In this document: piece by piece, positions 44,856 to 54,645 of the stretch | Numbering within the stretch: position 1 is the stretch's first letter | Layout of the letters: every line of letters begins with the position of its first letter | Source: Oscillospiraceae bacterium | Lineage (GTDB): Bacteria > Bacillota > Clostridia > Oscillospirales > Acutalibacteraceae | Length of the DNA stretch: 64,000 nucleotides | Direction: 5' to 3' | Assembly (NCBI GenBank): GCA_015065805.1 | Contig: SVPN01000001.1 | Span: 30,284 to 94,283, forward strand | Made by a program: the position numbers and the translations under genes | The notes under the pieces: generated by a model | Database searches by the model: none | Told to the model about the DNA's origin: nothing | The model's input: only the letters and a program-made list of their open reading frames with translations

Positions 44856-46169
44856 TTATGCCAGTGTAACATACACTTTAATGCCCTCGGTTTCCGAGCC
44901 GTAATATGCCCACACATCGTCATAGCCGTTGATGATGAGTTTGGCAATATACTGCTTCGTACCCGCTTTCGGCGAATCACCGAGATCGATCTCGAGCGAC
45001 AGCGACGCCGAGGTGATCGCATTGATCGCAGAGGTATCACCGATCAGACGGATCTGATCCAGCGTCTGCTGAGGAACAGTCACCTTAAGTGTCTTTGTAT
45101 CACCTTTAAACACAATATTCTTGGCGGTGGGCACCAATGACAGCGTTTTTTCGGACAAGGTGTCCGTGTTCAACGAGACGGCGATCTCCTCGGGACTGTC
45201 AATCGCGCGCACGGTTGACGGAATAGACAGCGGGAAGGTGACTGTGCTCTCTGCCATCGACAGCGCGGCAAGATCGACCGTTCCGACATTGTTCAGCTGT
45301 GCCTGAAGCGCATCTAACTCCGCAGAAGGTCCGAGCACATCCAACCCTTGCGGCGTGACGGTAAGAAGATCGGTGGTCTTCAGACCCGCAGGCACGTTTT
45401 CAAGCGTATAGCCGATCTCGATATGACGCTGTTCCCAGATCGGCACCGTCATCGACACCGAGCCGGACGGAAGCTCTTTAATGGAGCAGTAGGTCATATC
45501 CACCTCACTGCCGTTTTTATCCAGTGCCACCAACGGTACGGAGAACTGCTTCATTGCAGACAATGTCTCCTCGGCATCAACCCTTGCAACGATCGCACTG
45601 ATTTTGGAAACCGTGGATTGCGGGCCGTCCACCGTCAGCTTACCGCTCGGGAATGCCGTCAGATCCAGCACGGGCTCACCGATCTGGTATTTCGAAGGGT
45701 CGGCGGCGGTCAGCAAGGACACATCGGTAGTCACTTTGAAGGTTGTTCCCTCCTGCCAGTAATCGCACATCACCGTAACGGTGCGCGGCGAAACCGACAC
45801 GATATCGTAATCCGTCTGATCGCTGTTGCGCTGAACCGTCAACGGGACCTCAACATCCCCCGCGCCCGTAATGGAAGACAGATCGGGACGCACACGAAGA
45901 TCATCCGCATCCAGCTTGGAGATGACCGACCAGCGACCCGACACATTCACCTTGACATCGAAGGTATCGTTACCAAGCACGCGCAAGCCGCTCTGATGAG
46001 CATAGGTGTTGGTGAGATCGACCGTGACCGTCACGGAAAGCGGACGCTCCTGAATATTGGCAGGGCCGGACAGCACGCCGTACCACAATGCAACCGCAAT
46101 GATGACCGACAGCACCATCATCAGCTTGCCGCTGTTGATCAGTCGGCTGAAGGAAAATCGCTCTTTCAC
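44856..46169 (-). CDS. cdaR: YbbR-domain protein, CdaA regulator
   Basis: This 437-residue protein has one N-terminal transmembrane helix (LMMVLSVIIAVALWYGVL, about residues 16-34) and then about four extracytoplasmic YbbR repeats of roughly 85 residues, with IQERPLSVTV opening the first. CdaR binds and modulates CdaA at the membrane. Its ATG overlaps the cdaA stop codon by 4 bases. Confidence 0.92.
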   Translation of the reverse strand: MKERFSFSRLINSGKLMMVLSVIIAVALWYGVLSGPANIQERPLSVTVTVDLTNTYAHQSGLRVLGNDTFDVKVNVSGRWSVISKLDADDLRVRPDLSSITGAGDVEVPLTVQRNSDQTDYDIVSVSPRTVTVMCDYWQEGTTFKVTTDVSLLTAADPSKYQIGEPVLDLTAFPSGKLTVDGPQSTVSKISAIVARVDAEETLSAMKQFSVPLVALDKNGSEVDMTYCSIKELPSGSVSMTVPIWEQRHIEIGYTLENVPAGLKTTDLLTVTPQGLDVLGPSAELDALQAQLNNVGTVDLAALSMAESTVTFPLSIPSTVRAIDSPEEIAVSLNTDTLSEKTLSLVPTAKNIVFKGDTKTLKVTVPQQTLDQIRLIGDTSAINAITSASLSLEIDLGDSPKAGTKQYIAKLIINGYDDVWAYYGSETEGIKVYVTLA

Positions 46170-47065
46170 TGAGCATCCTCCTTCCCTTTGAACAGTCGTC
46201 TGAAGATACCGCGCTGATCCTCTTCGGAAGCTTCCGTAAGGAGTCCGCCCTCCAAAGCGATCTGTAACGTTTTCGGCGTATAGTCTCTTGTCAGCTCGCC
46301 GCCTTGTGCGAGCGAAATGGCACTTGTTTCCTCGGACACGACAACGACCAGTGCATCCGAGTTTTCACTCATACCCACCGCCGCGCGGTGACGCGTACCA
46401 AGCGAGCTTGACAGGCTGTGGTGAGTGGTCAACGGCAAAATACATCCTGCGGCACACACGCGGCCGTCGCGGATGATCATGGCGCCGTCGTGAAGCGGTG
46501 CTTTATTGAAGAAGATATTACCGACCAGCTCAACGGACGGATCGGCATCCACGACCGTACCCGATGCAATGATCTCACCCAATTTGGTATTGCGTTCAAA
46601 CACGATCAGGGCACCCATCTTCTGACGTTGAAGCTGTTCCACTGCGCCGCAGACCGCCGTAATCGCCGCCTTCTGACGTTCAAAGGCCGTTTTGCTGTCC
46701 GATCCGCGACCGAACGCCGCAAACGCACCCGACAGACTGGAATGTCCGAAATGCTCCAACGCACGGCGGATCTCCGGCTGAAACACCACCACGACCAGGA
46801 TCAGGGCATTGTCAAACAAGACCCCCATCAGGTACGTCAGCGTCTGCAGATGAAGCACCAACGACAGACCGTACGCCACCACGATCAGAATAAGACCTTT
46901 GATCAGTTGCTCTGCGCGCGAATCCCTCACGAGCTTGATCAGGCTGTAAATAACAGCCGCAACAACGATGATATCAATCAGCGATGTGAAGATATTGATG
47001 CCCGTAAAAAAGGTCACAATGCGCGACCAGATATCCACAAAAAACGATCGGACTGCTTCCTGCAC
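46166..47065 (-). CDS. cdaA: Diadenylate cyclase
   Basis: This 299-residue enzyme makes cyclic di-AMP. Three N-terminal transmembrane helices are followed by the DAC domain with the catalytic DGA (PLHDGAMII) and RHR (GTRHRAAVG) motifs. An AAGGGGTGA site fits a GTG at 47065; a GTG at 47074 would overlap the site. It forms the usual cdaA-cdaR pair, but glmM is not adjacent here. Confidence 0.95.
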   Translation of the reverse strand: MQEAVRSFFVDIWSRIVTFFTGINIFTSLIDIIVVAAVIYSLIKLVRDSRAEQLIKGLILIVVAYGLSLVLHLQTLTYLMGVLFDNALILVVVVFQPEIRRALEHFGHSSLSGAFAAFGRGSDSKTAFERQKAAITAVCGAVEQLQRQKMGALIVFERNTKLGEIIASGTVVDADPSVELVGNIFFNKAPLHDGAMIIRDGRVCAAGCILPLTTHHSLSSSLGTRHRAAVGMSENSDALVVVVSEETSAISLAQGGELTRDYTPKTLQIALEGGLLTEASEEDQRGIFRRLFKGKEDAQ

Positions 47066-47101
47066 GCTTTTCACCCCTTGCCTGTAACTTCAATTACTTA
47101 T

Positions 47102-47131
47102 ATTTTAGCATATAACAAGGATAAAAAGCAA
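47102..47131 (-). promoter_or_regulatory. Possible promoter of cdaA-cdaR
   Basis: On the minus strand TTGCTT (47131-47126), an 18-base spacer and TAAAAT (47107-47102). Confidence 0.5.
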
Positions 47132-47137
47132 TGCTAA

Positions 47138-48274
47138 TCAGCGGATTTTTTTGAAAAGTTTTACGATAGCCTCCACTTGCGTGACCGTATTGGTCATCCC
47201 CAGGGACAAACGCACCGTTCCCGTCGGTAAGGTGCCGATGGTTTTGTGTGCAAGAGGAGCACAGTGCAACCCCGCACGGCAGGCGATGCCGTACCGCGCC
47301 AACCGTTCTGCCGTCTGCTGCACATCCATTCCGTCCACAGTCAGCGACAGCACGGGCGTCATCGTGCCGCATTCGGGTGAAGGTGAATACATCCGCACAC
47401 GCTCTATCGTGCGCAAGCCGTTGTACAGCACCGTATACAGCGAGTGCTCGTACGATGCCACCCGCTCGATGCCGATCGTCAGCAGATGCTCGATTCCCGC
47501 CCGCAACGCGCAAACGCCCGAGACATTGGGCGTTCCGCTTTCCAGACGATCGGGAAGCGTTTCGGGCTGTTCGGGCGACAGTGAGAAGCTCCCCGTTCCG
47601 CCGTAAACAAGCGGAGTCAGCGCATCCTCGCGCGCACACAGCAACAGTCCCGTTCCCATCGTTCCGCCGAGTCCCTTATGCCCCGCCGTGCACAGATAAT
47701 CGATACCTTCCTGCTCGACGCGAAGCGGCACGTGTCCCGCCGACTGCGCCGCATCCACCACGATCGAAATACCGTGCTCGTGCGCCAGCATCGCCAACCG
47801 CGCTACAGGCAGGACACAGCCGATCACATTGGAAGCGTGCGTACAGATGATCGCCTTGGTTTTGCTGTTGATCGCACGGCGAAAAGCGTCAACCGTGGCA
47901 TCGTCATCCCCGGGCGAGACGTGTGCAACATCGTAACACGGATATGACGGCGACAAAGCGTGAAGCGGTCGCACGACCGCGTTGTGCTCCAGGTCGGAAA
48001 TCACTGCGCGACCGCCGTGCCGCAACAGGCTTTGAATCACCGTATTCAATGCCGTTGTGCAATTGGGCATCAACACCACGCGACGCGCATCGGATAACCC
48101 CAGAAACGTCGCCGCCCGTTCACGGCACAAATACAGCTGCTCCGATGCCGCAAGGGACATCGGATATCCGCCTCGCCCGGGATTCGCACCGTAGCATACC
48201 GCCGACCGACGGTGTGCCGCCAGAACCTCAGGATGCTTCGGGTACGATGTGGCGGCGTGATCTGCATATATCAC
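47138..48274 (-). CDS. Cysteine desulfurase family protein (class V aminotransferase)
   Basis: This 378-residue PLP enzyme has YADHAATSYPKHP at the N-terminus, DAAQSAGHVPL, the PLP lysine in CTAGHKGLGG and a cysteine in AGLHCAPLAHK near residue 340 at the position of the persulfide-forming cysteine. It belongs to the NifS/CsdB-like group that Clostridia encode next to DUF3343 proteins, whose start overlap here is 4 bases. Sulfur or selenium mobilisation is likely; the acceptor is unknown. Confidence 0.87.
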   Translation of the reverse strand: MIYADHAATSYPKHPEVLAAHRRSAVCYGANPGRGGYPMSLAASEQLYLCRERAATFLGLSDARRVVLMPNCTTALNTVIQSLLRHGGRAVISDLEHNAVVRPLHALSPSYPCYDVAHVSPGDDDATVDAFRRAINSKTKAIICTHASNVIGCVLPVARLAMLAHEHGISIVVDAAQSAGHVPLRVEQEGIDYLCTAGHKGLGGTMGTGLLLCAREDALTPLVYGGTGSFSLSPEQPETLPDRLESGTPNVSGVCALRAGIEHLLTIGIERVASYEHSLYTVLYNGLRTIERVRMYSPSPECGTMTPVLSLTVDGMDVQQTAERLARYGIACRAGLHCAPLAHKTIGTLPTGTVRLSLGMTNTVTQVEAIVKLFKKIR

Positions 48275-48492
48275 GAGCCCTCACGCTCCCGCACTTCACG
48301 CACCGCAACACCGCCCTGCTTCAAAACGGATACCGCCTGCGGCACGGACGATGTCACCGCCAAACCGTAAACGCAACCGTTTTCGGCATCCGACGAGAGC
48401 TTTTGAATATACGCGCGGATACCGTACTTTTCCAGCAACCGTTTGCCGCGCATCGCATCGTTGATCGAACCGATCGCATACAGTGTTTGCAT
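48271..48492 (-). CDS. DUF3343 small protein
   Basis: This 73-residue protein starts MQTLYAIGSINDAMRGKRLL and is of the DUF3343 type, a small ferredoxin-like fold thought to carry sulfur or selenium for the adjacent desulfurase. Unlike many members it has a single cysteine (in NGCVYGLAV), which would be the carrier residue if that role holds. GAAAGGAGG precedes the ATG. It is co-transcribed with the desulfurase. Confidence 0.8.
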   Translation of the reverse strand: MQTLYAIGSINDAMRGKRLLEKYGIRAYIQKLSSDAENGCVYGLAVTSSVPQAVSVLKQGGVAVREVREREGS

Positions 48493-48611
48493 ACGATTGC
48501 CTCCTTTCTTCACAATTCCCCCGTTACACAGTATATGTCCCCTGTTTCATCGGGTGCTTTGCACACAATTCTTACGAATTCCTGAATTTTTCAAAAAACT
48601 CCATTTTTACC

Positions 48612-48640
48612 TTGAAAAACGGCGGTATTTGCGGTAAACT
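48612..48640 (+). promoter_or_regulatory. Promoter of the glycosyltransferase to Nudix operon
   Basis: TTGAAA (48612-48617), a 17-base spacer and TAAACT (48635-48640), about 50 bases before the first gene. Confidence 0.7.
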
Positions 48641-48690
48641 AAACTGTAGTAAGCAAGGAATTCATTTGTAACTTTATTTTGGAGTGGATT

Positions 48691-49824
48691 ATGAATATTC
48701 TGGTTTTATCCTGCGGCACAGGCGGCGGTCACAACACCGCCGCGATGGCCGTTGTTGAAGAAATGAAACGTCGCGGACATTCCGTGATGTTCCGTGATGC
48801 GTATGAGCTTGTTGGCTCGGTTGCGGCAAAAATCGTCAATAACTCCTATATCAAGACCGTACAGCATATCCCCAAAGCGTTCGGTGTGGTGTATTCTCTG
48901 AGCGAAAGCATCAGCAATCACGTTCCCGGGCATTCGGCTGTCTATCTGGCGAACGGTCTGTGCACACACGCGCTGAAAAAGCTGTTAAATGAACAGCATT
49001 TTGACGCCGTTGTGATGAGCCATATTTTCGCCGCGCATATGCTCACCTATCTGCGTAACCGCAAGGTCGCGATTCCGAAAACCTATCTCATCGTCACCGA
49101 CTACACCTGTCACCCGTTTTCTCACGAGGCAAAGTGTGATTACGTGATCACCCCGTCATCGGAGCTGACCCCGATCTTCACCGATGCCGGTATCACCGAG
49201 GATAAGCTCCTGCCGCTCGGGATCCCCGTGAAATGTGAGTTTGCCAGACCGATCACCAAAGGGGATGCGCGCAGGGAATTGGGACTGAGCCCCGACGGCT
49301 CCTATATTCTGCTGTCAGGCGGCAGTATCGGTGCCAGCGCCATCAGCTCATCCATTCACGCGCTGTCGCAGTATCTGAGCAACCATCCCCATAAGCACCT
49401 GATCGTGATCTGCGGAAGCAACCAGAAGCTATATGAAAAACTGCGCCATAATTACGCCGGAAACAAACAGATCCTCATTGTCGGCAAAACCGATAAGATG
49501 CCGTTATTCCTCAAAGCCGCCGATGTGTTCATCACCAAGCCGGGAGGTCTTTCCACCACGGAAGCTGCCGTCTGCGCGACACCGATGATCCTGATGCCTC
49601 CCATCCCGGGATGCGAAACATATAACATTCAGTTCTTCGAGAAGCACGGTATGTGCATTGCCGTTCAGGATCCCGAAAATGAACTCCTCGCCGCTTTGGA
49701 GTCATTGGATGATCCCGACACCTCGTTGCGGATGCAACACGCTCAGCGCACCTATATCAACAGCCGATCAACCGAGGATTTATGCGATCATATCGAAGCA
49801 TCCTGTCTCAAGGAGGAACATTGA
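48691..49824 (+). CDS. Glycosyltransferase, MGDG synthase/UgtP-like
   Basis: This 377-residue GT28-type protein has LSCGTGGGHNTAAMAV at the N-terminus and the nucleotide-sugar site KPGGLSTTEAAVCATPMIL near residue 290. Such enzymes add glucose or galactose to diacylglycerol to make glycolipid and lipoteichoic acid anchors. It is probably membrane-associated from the cytoplasmic side. TTGGAG precedes the ATG at 48691. Confidence 0.9.
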   Translation: MNILVLSCGTGGGHNTAAMAVVEEMKRRGHSVMFRDAYELVGSVAAKIVNNSYIKTVQHIPKAFGVVYSLSESISNHVPGHSAVYLANGLCTHALKKLLNEQHFDAVVMSHIFAAHMLTYLRNRKVAIPKTYLIVTDYTCHPFSHEAKCDYVITPSSELTPIFTDAGITEDKLLPLGIPVKCEFARPITKGDARRELGLSPDGSYILLSGGSIGASAISSSIHALSQYLSNHPHKHLIVICGSNQKLYEKLRHNYAGNKQILIVGKTDKMPLFLKAADVFITKPGGLSTTEAAVCATPMILMPPIPGCETYNIQFFEKHGMCIAVQDPENELLAALESLDDPDTSLRMQHAQRTYINSRSTEDLCDHIEASCLKEEH

Positions 49825-49825
49825 T

Positions 49826-50986
49826 ATGCACACGAACCCCGAACAAAAAGCATACGGAAAATGGATCTTAGGAATCATTTCAGCGGGCATTCTGATTTAT
49901 CTGGGTGTGCAGAATATCGACACGGTCGCCGTTGCGATCGCGTGGCTGTTCAACCTGTTTTCCCCTATTCTGCTGGGCATTGCGTTTGCGCTGATCGTCA
50001 ACGTTCCTATGCGCTTTATTGAAACGCGTCTGTACCCCAAAACCCAAAAGCCGATCGCGGTCAAAATCCGCCGTCCGATCGCCATCGTTCTTGCCTATCT
50101 GTTCATCGCCGCTATTCTTGCGTGTGTTTTCGGTCTGGTCATCCCCGCTCTTGTCAACGCTGTCAGGATTCTTGCTGACGGTGCTGCCAACGTCGTGAAG
50201 GATTTTTCCGCGATGAGCGCCGAAGATCTGGAAAACCACCCGATTGCCAAGTTTGTACTGAATATCGATTGGCAAAAGCCGTTACAATCCATCCTCACCT
50301 TTTTTGAAACCAGAGGCTCCAGTATTATGAACGTAGCGCTGAGTACGGTCAAAGAGGTGTTCGGCGGCGTTATCAACATCTTTGTTGCCATTATCTTCTC
50401 GGTATATGTCCTGTTCCATAAATCCACACTCAAACGTCAGACCCGTCGCCTGATCGATGTCTGGCTTCCGAAAAAGGTCGGCGAAGCCATCGTACATACC
50501 GCAAGCGTTGCCGGTGAAGTGTTTCGCAACTTTGTCGCAGGACAAACGCTCGAATCGGTTATCCTCGGTGTGCTGTGCATCATCGGTATGCTGATCTTAC
50601 AGCTTCCTTATGCCCCGATGATCGGCGCGTTGATCTCCGTCACGGCACTGATCCCGATTGCGGGACCGATCATCGGCACGGCAATCGGTGCTTTTATGAT
50701 CGTGATCGTCTCACCTATCAAAGCGGTTATTTTTGTTGTGTTTATGCTTGTCCTTCAACAGCTTGAAGGCAATCTGATTTATCCGAAGGTAATGGGCAGC
50801 ACCGTCAATCTCCCTGCTATGTGGGTGCTTGCCGCCGTCACGATCGGCGGCGGATTGGCAGGAGCCGTGGGTATGCTCCTCGGCGTTCCCGTTGTCTCCA
50901 CCCTGTACATCCTTCTTCAGGAAGCCACCGGCAAACGCGAAAAAGAGCAGGAAAACGCCTCTTCCCCGACCGATACTTCCGAATAA
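49826..50986 (+). CDS. AI-2E family transporter
   Basis: This 386-residue protein has about eight hydrophobic segments and the family C-terminal block PYAPMIGALISVTALIP and GPIIGTAIGAF. The name comes from autoinducer-2 export, but many members act as ion/proton antiporters, so substrate is open. AAGGAGG precedes the ATG at 49826, one base after the previous stop. In-frame codons further upstream belong to overlapping sequence in the previous gene. Confidence 0.88.
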   Translation: MHTNPEQKAYGKWILGIISAGILIYLGVQNIDTVAVAIAWLFNLFSPILLGIAFALIVNVPMRFIETRLYPKTQKPIAVKIRRPIAIVLAYLFIAAILACVFGLVIPALVNAVRILADGAANVVKDFSAMSAEDLENHPIAKFVLNIDWQKPLQSILTFFETRGSSIMNVALSTVKEVFGGVINIFVAIIFSVYVLFHKSTLKRQTRRLIDVWLPKKVGEAIVHTASVAGEVFRNFVAGQTLESVILGVLCIIGMLILQLPYAPMIGALISVTALIPIAGPIIGTAIGAFMIVIVSPIKAVIFVVFMLVLQQLEGNLIYPKVMGSTVNLPAMWVLAAVTIGGGLAGAVGMLLGVPVVSTLYILLQEATGKREKEQENASSPTDTSE

Positions 50987-51051
50987 CCGAAACACATTCT
51001 GCGGCTGTGGTCAACACGACCACGGCCGTATTTCTGCAAGGAGGTGTCACT

Positions 51052-51933
51052 GTGACACAGCGATGGTTGGAACAGAATACATCCTCCCTGAAAGGAAAAA
51101 CCGTTGCCGTGACCGGTTCAACGGGTGGGCTCGGAAAAGAGCTTTGCCGCTATCTGGCAAGGCTCGGTGCTTCTCTCTTGTTGCTTGACCGTAATCGCGA
51201 CAAAAGCCTTGCCTTCCGCGAGGAATTGCAAATGACCTACGGTGTGAACGCCACCTGCATCCAAGTAGATCTTGAGGACTTTTCCTCTGTGCTCCGTTGT
51301 ACGGAGCGTCTCAAAAGTATACCCGTTGATGTCTTCATTCACAACGCGGGCGCTTATAGTATTCCCCGACGCATCTGTGAAACCGGGTATGACAATGTGT
51401 TTCAGATCAATTTTGCCTCCCCGTATTATATGATCAACGAGCTGTTGCCGACATTGCGCGATCATCGCGGTCACGTTGTTGTCGTCGGGAGTATTGCACA
51501 CAGCTACTCCGAAACCGACCCGAACGATATCGACTTTCACACACGCACAGCCGCCTCCAAGGTTTACGGTAATGCTAAACGGTATCTGATGTACGCTCTT
51601 CACGAGCGGTTTCGAAACGAAACAGATGTTACGCTATCCGTTGTACATCCCGGCATCACCTTCACCAATATCACCGCACACTATCCGCCGCTGATCTTTG
51701 CCGTTATCAAGCATCCGATGAAGCTCATTTTTATGAAACCGCAAAAAGCCGCTTTGTCGCTGTTGCGTGGCGTGTTTGAGCCTTGTCAGTACGGCGAGTG
51801 GATCGGCCCGCGATGGTTTCACGTGTGGGGGTTACCCCAAAAACGTGCACTTCGCTCCGCATCCGCAAATGAACGTTGCCGTATCGGACAATATGCAGAT
51901 GCGGTCTACCAACACCTCAGGAGTCTTGTATGA
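51052..51933 (+). CDS. Short-chain dehydrogenase/reductase (SDR)
   Basis: This 293-residue oxidoreductase has TGSTGGLGKEL, the NAG motif (IHNAGAYS), the GS segment VVGSIAHSY and catalytic YxxxK (YGNAK). The C-terminal third is less typical. The start is a GTG at 51052 with AAGGAGG; the start region is a 7-bp inverted repeat (GTGTCAC-T-GTGACAC). The substrate is unknown. It overlaps the MATE gene by 4 bases. Confidence 0.85.
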   Translation: MTQRWLEQNTSSLKGKTVAVTGSTGGLGKELCRYLARLGASLLLLDRNRDKSLAFREELQMTYGVNATCIQVDLEDFSSVLRCTERLKSIPVDVFIHNAGAYSIPRRICETGYDNVFQINFASPYYMINELLPTLRDHRGHVVVVGSIAHSYSETDPNDIDFHTRTAASKVYGNAKRYLMYALHERFRNETDVTLSVVHPGITFTNITAHYPPLIFAVIKHPMKLIFMKPQKAALSLLRGVFEPCQYGEWIGPRWFHVWGLPQKRALRSASANERCRIGQYADAVYQHLRSLV

Positions 51934-53258
51934 ATATCCAATTATCCGATCATTTCAGCTATCGTCGTCTGCTCCGCTTCACCCTTCCGTCCGTTGTAAT
52001 GATGATTTTCACCTCCGTATACGGCGTGGTGGACGGGCTGTTTGTTTCCAATTTTGTCGGGCAGACACCGTTTGCCGCCGTCAATTTCATCACCCCGTTT
52101 CTGATGATGCTCGGCGCCATCGGGTTTATGCTGGGAACAGGCGGCAGCGCGCTCATTTCCAAGACGCTCGGAATGGGCGACAACGACAAAGCGCAACGGC
52201 TCTTTTCAATGTTTGTGTACATAGCGTTCATTCTCGGCATCGTCCTCTCCGCTGTCGGCATCCGCTGTCTGCGTCCCGTTGCCGCTTTGCTCGGCGCACA
52301 GGGACAGCTTTTGGAGGATTGCGTTGCTTACGGACGAATCATTCTCTTGGCACTGCCGTTTCTGCTGTTGCAATTTGAATTCCAAAGCTTTTTTATCACC
52401 GCCGAAAAACCGCAATTGGGTCTTGTCTCGACCGTGATCGCGGGCGTTACCAATATGATACTGGACGCACTGTTGACCGCCGTGTTCCCTTTGGGACTCG
52501 CAGGCGCGGCAATTGCCACAGCCAGCAGTCAGTGTATAGGCGGCATTCTCCCCCTTCTCTATTTCAGCCGCAAAAATAACAGTCTGCTTCGCTTACGCCG
52601 TCCGCAGCTTGACGGCAAAGCGTTTTTGAAAGCCTGCACAAACGGCTCCTCGGAGTTGCTCAGCAATATCTCAATGTCTCTTGTTGCTATGCTGTATAAC
52701 ACACAGCTTCTGCATTATGCAGGTGAAAACGGTGTCGCCGCCTACGGTGTGCTGATGTACATCAATTTTGTGTTTTTATCCGTGTTCATCGGGTATTCCG
52801 TCGGTGTCTCACCCGTGATCGGCTATCACTTCGGCGCAAAGAACCACAGCGAGCTTCGCAACCTGCGCCGAAAAAGCCTGACCGTAATCCTCGTCAGCGC
52901 CGTGACAATGTTTGCACTCTCTCAGCTCCTTGCCGTACCGCTCTCCCGCGTTTTTGTCGGTTATTCCGACGAGCTGTACCGTATGACCGTGCGCGGTTTC
53001 CGCTTGTTCTCCTTCTCTTTCCTGTTTGCGGGGATTTCCATCTTCGGATCGGCATTTTTTACAGCACTGAACAACGGGCTGATCTCGGCAGTTATTGCGT
53101 TTCTGCGTACGCTTGTGTTTGAGGTATCGGCCGTGTTGCTGTTGCCCCTCATCTGGGATCTGGACGGCATCTGGGCATCGGTCACGGTTGCCGAGCTGGC
53201 ATCCGCCGTCATCACCGTGATCTGCCTGATCGCCAAGAAAAAGCACTATCAGTATTAA
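51930..53258 (+). CDS. MATE-family efflux transporter
   Basis: This 442-residue membrane protein has twelve expected helices in two halves. FTLPSVVMMIFTSVYGVVDG and LGTGGSALISKTLG are typical of the first half, and SVGVSPVIGYHFGAKNHSE of the second. It likely extrudes organic cations or drugs with sodium or protons. CAGGAG precedes the ATG, which overlaps the SDR stop. Confidence 0.92.
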   Translation: MNIQLSDHFSYRRLLRFTLPSVVMMIFTSVYGVVDGLFVSNFVGQTPFAAVNFITPFLMMLGAIGFMLGTGGSALISKTLGMGDNDKAQRLFSMFVYIAFILGIVLSAVGIRCLRPVAALLGAQGQLLEDCVAYGRIILLALPFLLLQFEFQSFFITAEKPQLGLVSTVIAGVTNMILDALLTAVFPLGLAGAAIATASSQCIGGILPLLYFSRKNNSLLRLRRPQLDGKAFLKACTNGSSELLSNISMSLVAMLYNTQLLHYAGENGVAAYGVLMYINFVFLSVFIGYSVGVSPVIGYHFGAKNHSELRNLRRKSLTVILVSAVTMFALSQLLAVPLSRVFVGYSDELYRMTVRGFRLFSFSFLFAGISIFGSAFFTALNNGLISAVIAFLRTLVFEVSAVLLLPLIWDLDGIWASVTVAELASAVITVICLIAKKKHYQY

Positions 53259-53272
53259 AGGAGAATCGACTT

Positions 53273-53839
53273 ATGAGCTTTATTCAGGACATTGACCGCT
53301 ACCGCCCCGAAAACGAACAGGAGCGCAATGACCAACGGCAGATCATCGAATACATCCGCACACATCCGTTTTGTCTGTCCCGCAAGGACGGTGTCGCACA
53401 CATCACGGTGTCTGTATGGACGGTTAACCAAACGTTTACGAAGACCTTGATGGTCTACCACAAGCTGTACGATTCGTGGTCATGGATAGGCGGACACGCC
53501 GACAGCAACAACGATCTGAAAGCTGTCGCCTTGCAGGAGCTGTGTGAGGAGACGGGTATTGCCGACGCCAAGCTGTTTTCGGACGAGATCTTCAGTATGG
53601 AGCTTCTGCCCGTAAGCGGTCATTTCAAAGACGGTCGGTACCTTCCGAGCCATCTGCATCTGAACATCACCTATCTTGCCGTAGCGAACGAAACGACACC
53701 TCTTACCGTCAACGAACACGAAAACACCGCTGTTCGCTGGTTCTCCTTCGAGGAGGCTCTGTCCGCTTCCACCGAGCCGTGGATGGTAGAAACAGTCTAT
53801 AAAAAGCTGATTAATAAAACCGTGCGCATCACACAGTGA
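53273..53839 (+). CDS. Nudix hydrolase
   Basis: This 188-residue protein carries a Nudix box: GGHADSNNDLKAVALQE followed by LCEETGI. It hydrolyses an unknown nucleoside diphosphate derivative. AAAGGAG precedes the ATG. It is the last gene of the operon before the terminator. Confidence 0.9.
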   Translation: MSFIQDIDRYRPENEQERNDQRQIIEYIRTHPFCLSRKDGVAHITVSVWTVNQTFTKTLMVYHKLYDSWSWIGGHADSNNDLKAVALQELCEETGIADAKLFSDEIFSMELLPVSGHFKDGRYLPSHLHLNITYLAVANETTPLTVNEHENTAVRWFSFEEALSASTEPWMVETVYKKLINKTVRITQ

Positions 53840-53854
53840 TACGCACGGTTTTTC
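53817..53854. terminator. Bidirectional terminator
   Basis: AAAACCGTGCG and ATCAC pair with GTGAT and CGCACGGTTTTT around ACA, between convergent genes. Confidence 0.9.
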
Positions 53855-53859
53855 TTGTG

Positions 53860-54645
53860 TTACGCGATATCCTTTTTTCGGTATTTCCAATAGGCGGCGG
53901 CAATACCGATAACGGTCAGCACCGCACCAACGGCGAGATATTCTCCCTTCAGCGCGTGCTCATTGATAATATACGCACTGTCGGTATACCCGAACGGTGT
54001 CACGTATTTCAGCACTTCCGCTTCTTCGGTCAGATTCGCTACAATATTCAGAAAATAGAGCATCATCGCAAGCCCCAGTCCGATGCCGATGCCGTTACCT
54101 TTGAGAAACGCCGAAACGCCGAAGGTGATCGCCGCAATTTCCAGTTGTAACAGCAAATACGAAAGCAACAGGAGCGTCACCGCCTGCACATCTGCGGATT
54201 CACCGATCACGGCGATACACAATGCCGTCACCGCGGCAACAATTGCGTTGAGAATCACGATCTGGGCAACCACACTCATCAGCTTTTGCGTGATCACACG
54301 GGTGCGGGAGATCGGATGTGTCAGCAGAAATTCCGCCGTGCGGTCTTTTTCCTCTTTGGACAGCGCCGTCACGCCCGTGATCGCCGCAAACAGAGCACCG
54401 CCGATACCAAGCACATTGCCGCATTCAATACCGAAATAGCCCATAAATTCACCGAAATTCAACTGATCCATTCCGAATGCCGCTGAAAAACTGCCCATAT
54501 CCGAAAACATCTGCGAGACATCCTCCATCTGCGCACTCATTTCCGGGTAAATCATCACGCAGACTCCCAGCATAAACGCAATCACTCCCGTCCAGATGAT
54601 CAGGGAGAGTCGAGCGCGTCGTAACTCGTGAAAAAACAGTGTCAT
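53860..54645 (-). CDS. ABC-2 type transporter permease
   Basis: This 261-residue protein has six hydrophobic segments and an early loop of about 60 residues (EMSAQMEDVSQMFSDMGSF). ALSKEEKDRTAEFLLTHPIS is typical of ABC-2 permeases linked to bacteriocin-type immunity or natural-product exporters. It overlaps the ATPase gene by 4 bases. Confidence 0.88.
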   Translation of the reverse strand: MTLFFHELRRARLSLIIWTGVIAFMLGVCVMIYPEMSAQMEDVSQMFSDMGSFSAAFGMDQLNFGEFMGYFGIECGNVLGIGGALFAAITGVTALSKEEKDRTAEFLLTHPISRTRVITQKLMSVVAQIVILNAIVAAVTALCIAVIGESADVQAVTLLLLSYLLLQLEIAAITFGVSAFLKGNGIGIGLGLAMMLYFLNIVANLTEEAEVLKYVTPFGYTDSAYIINEHALKGEYLAVGAVLTVIGIAAAYWKYRKKDIA

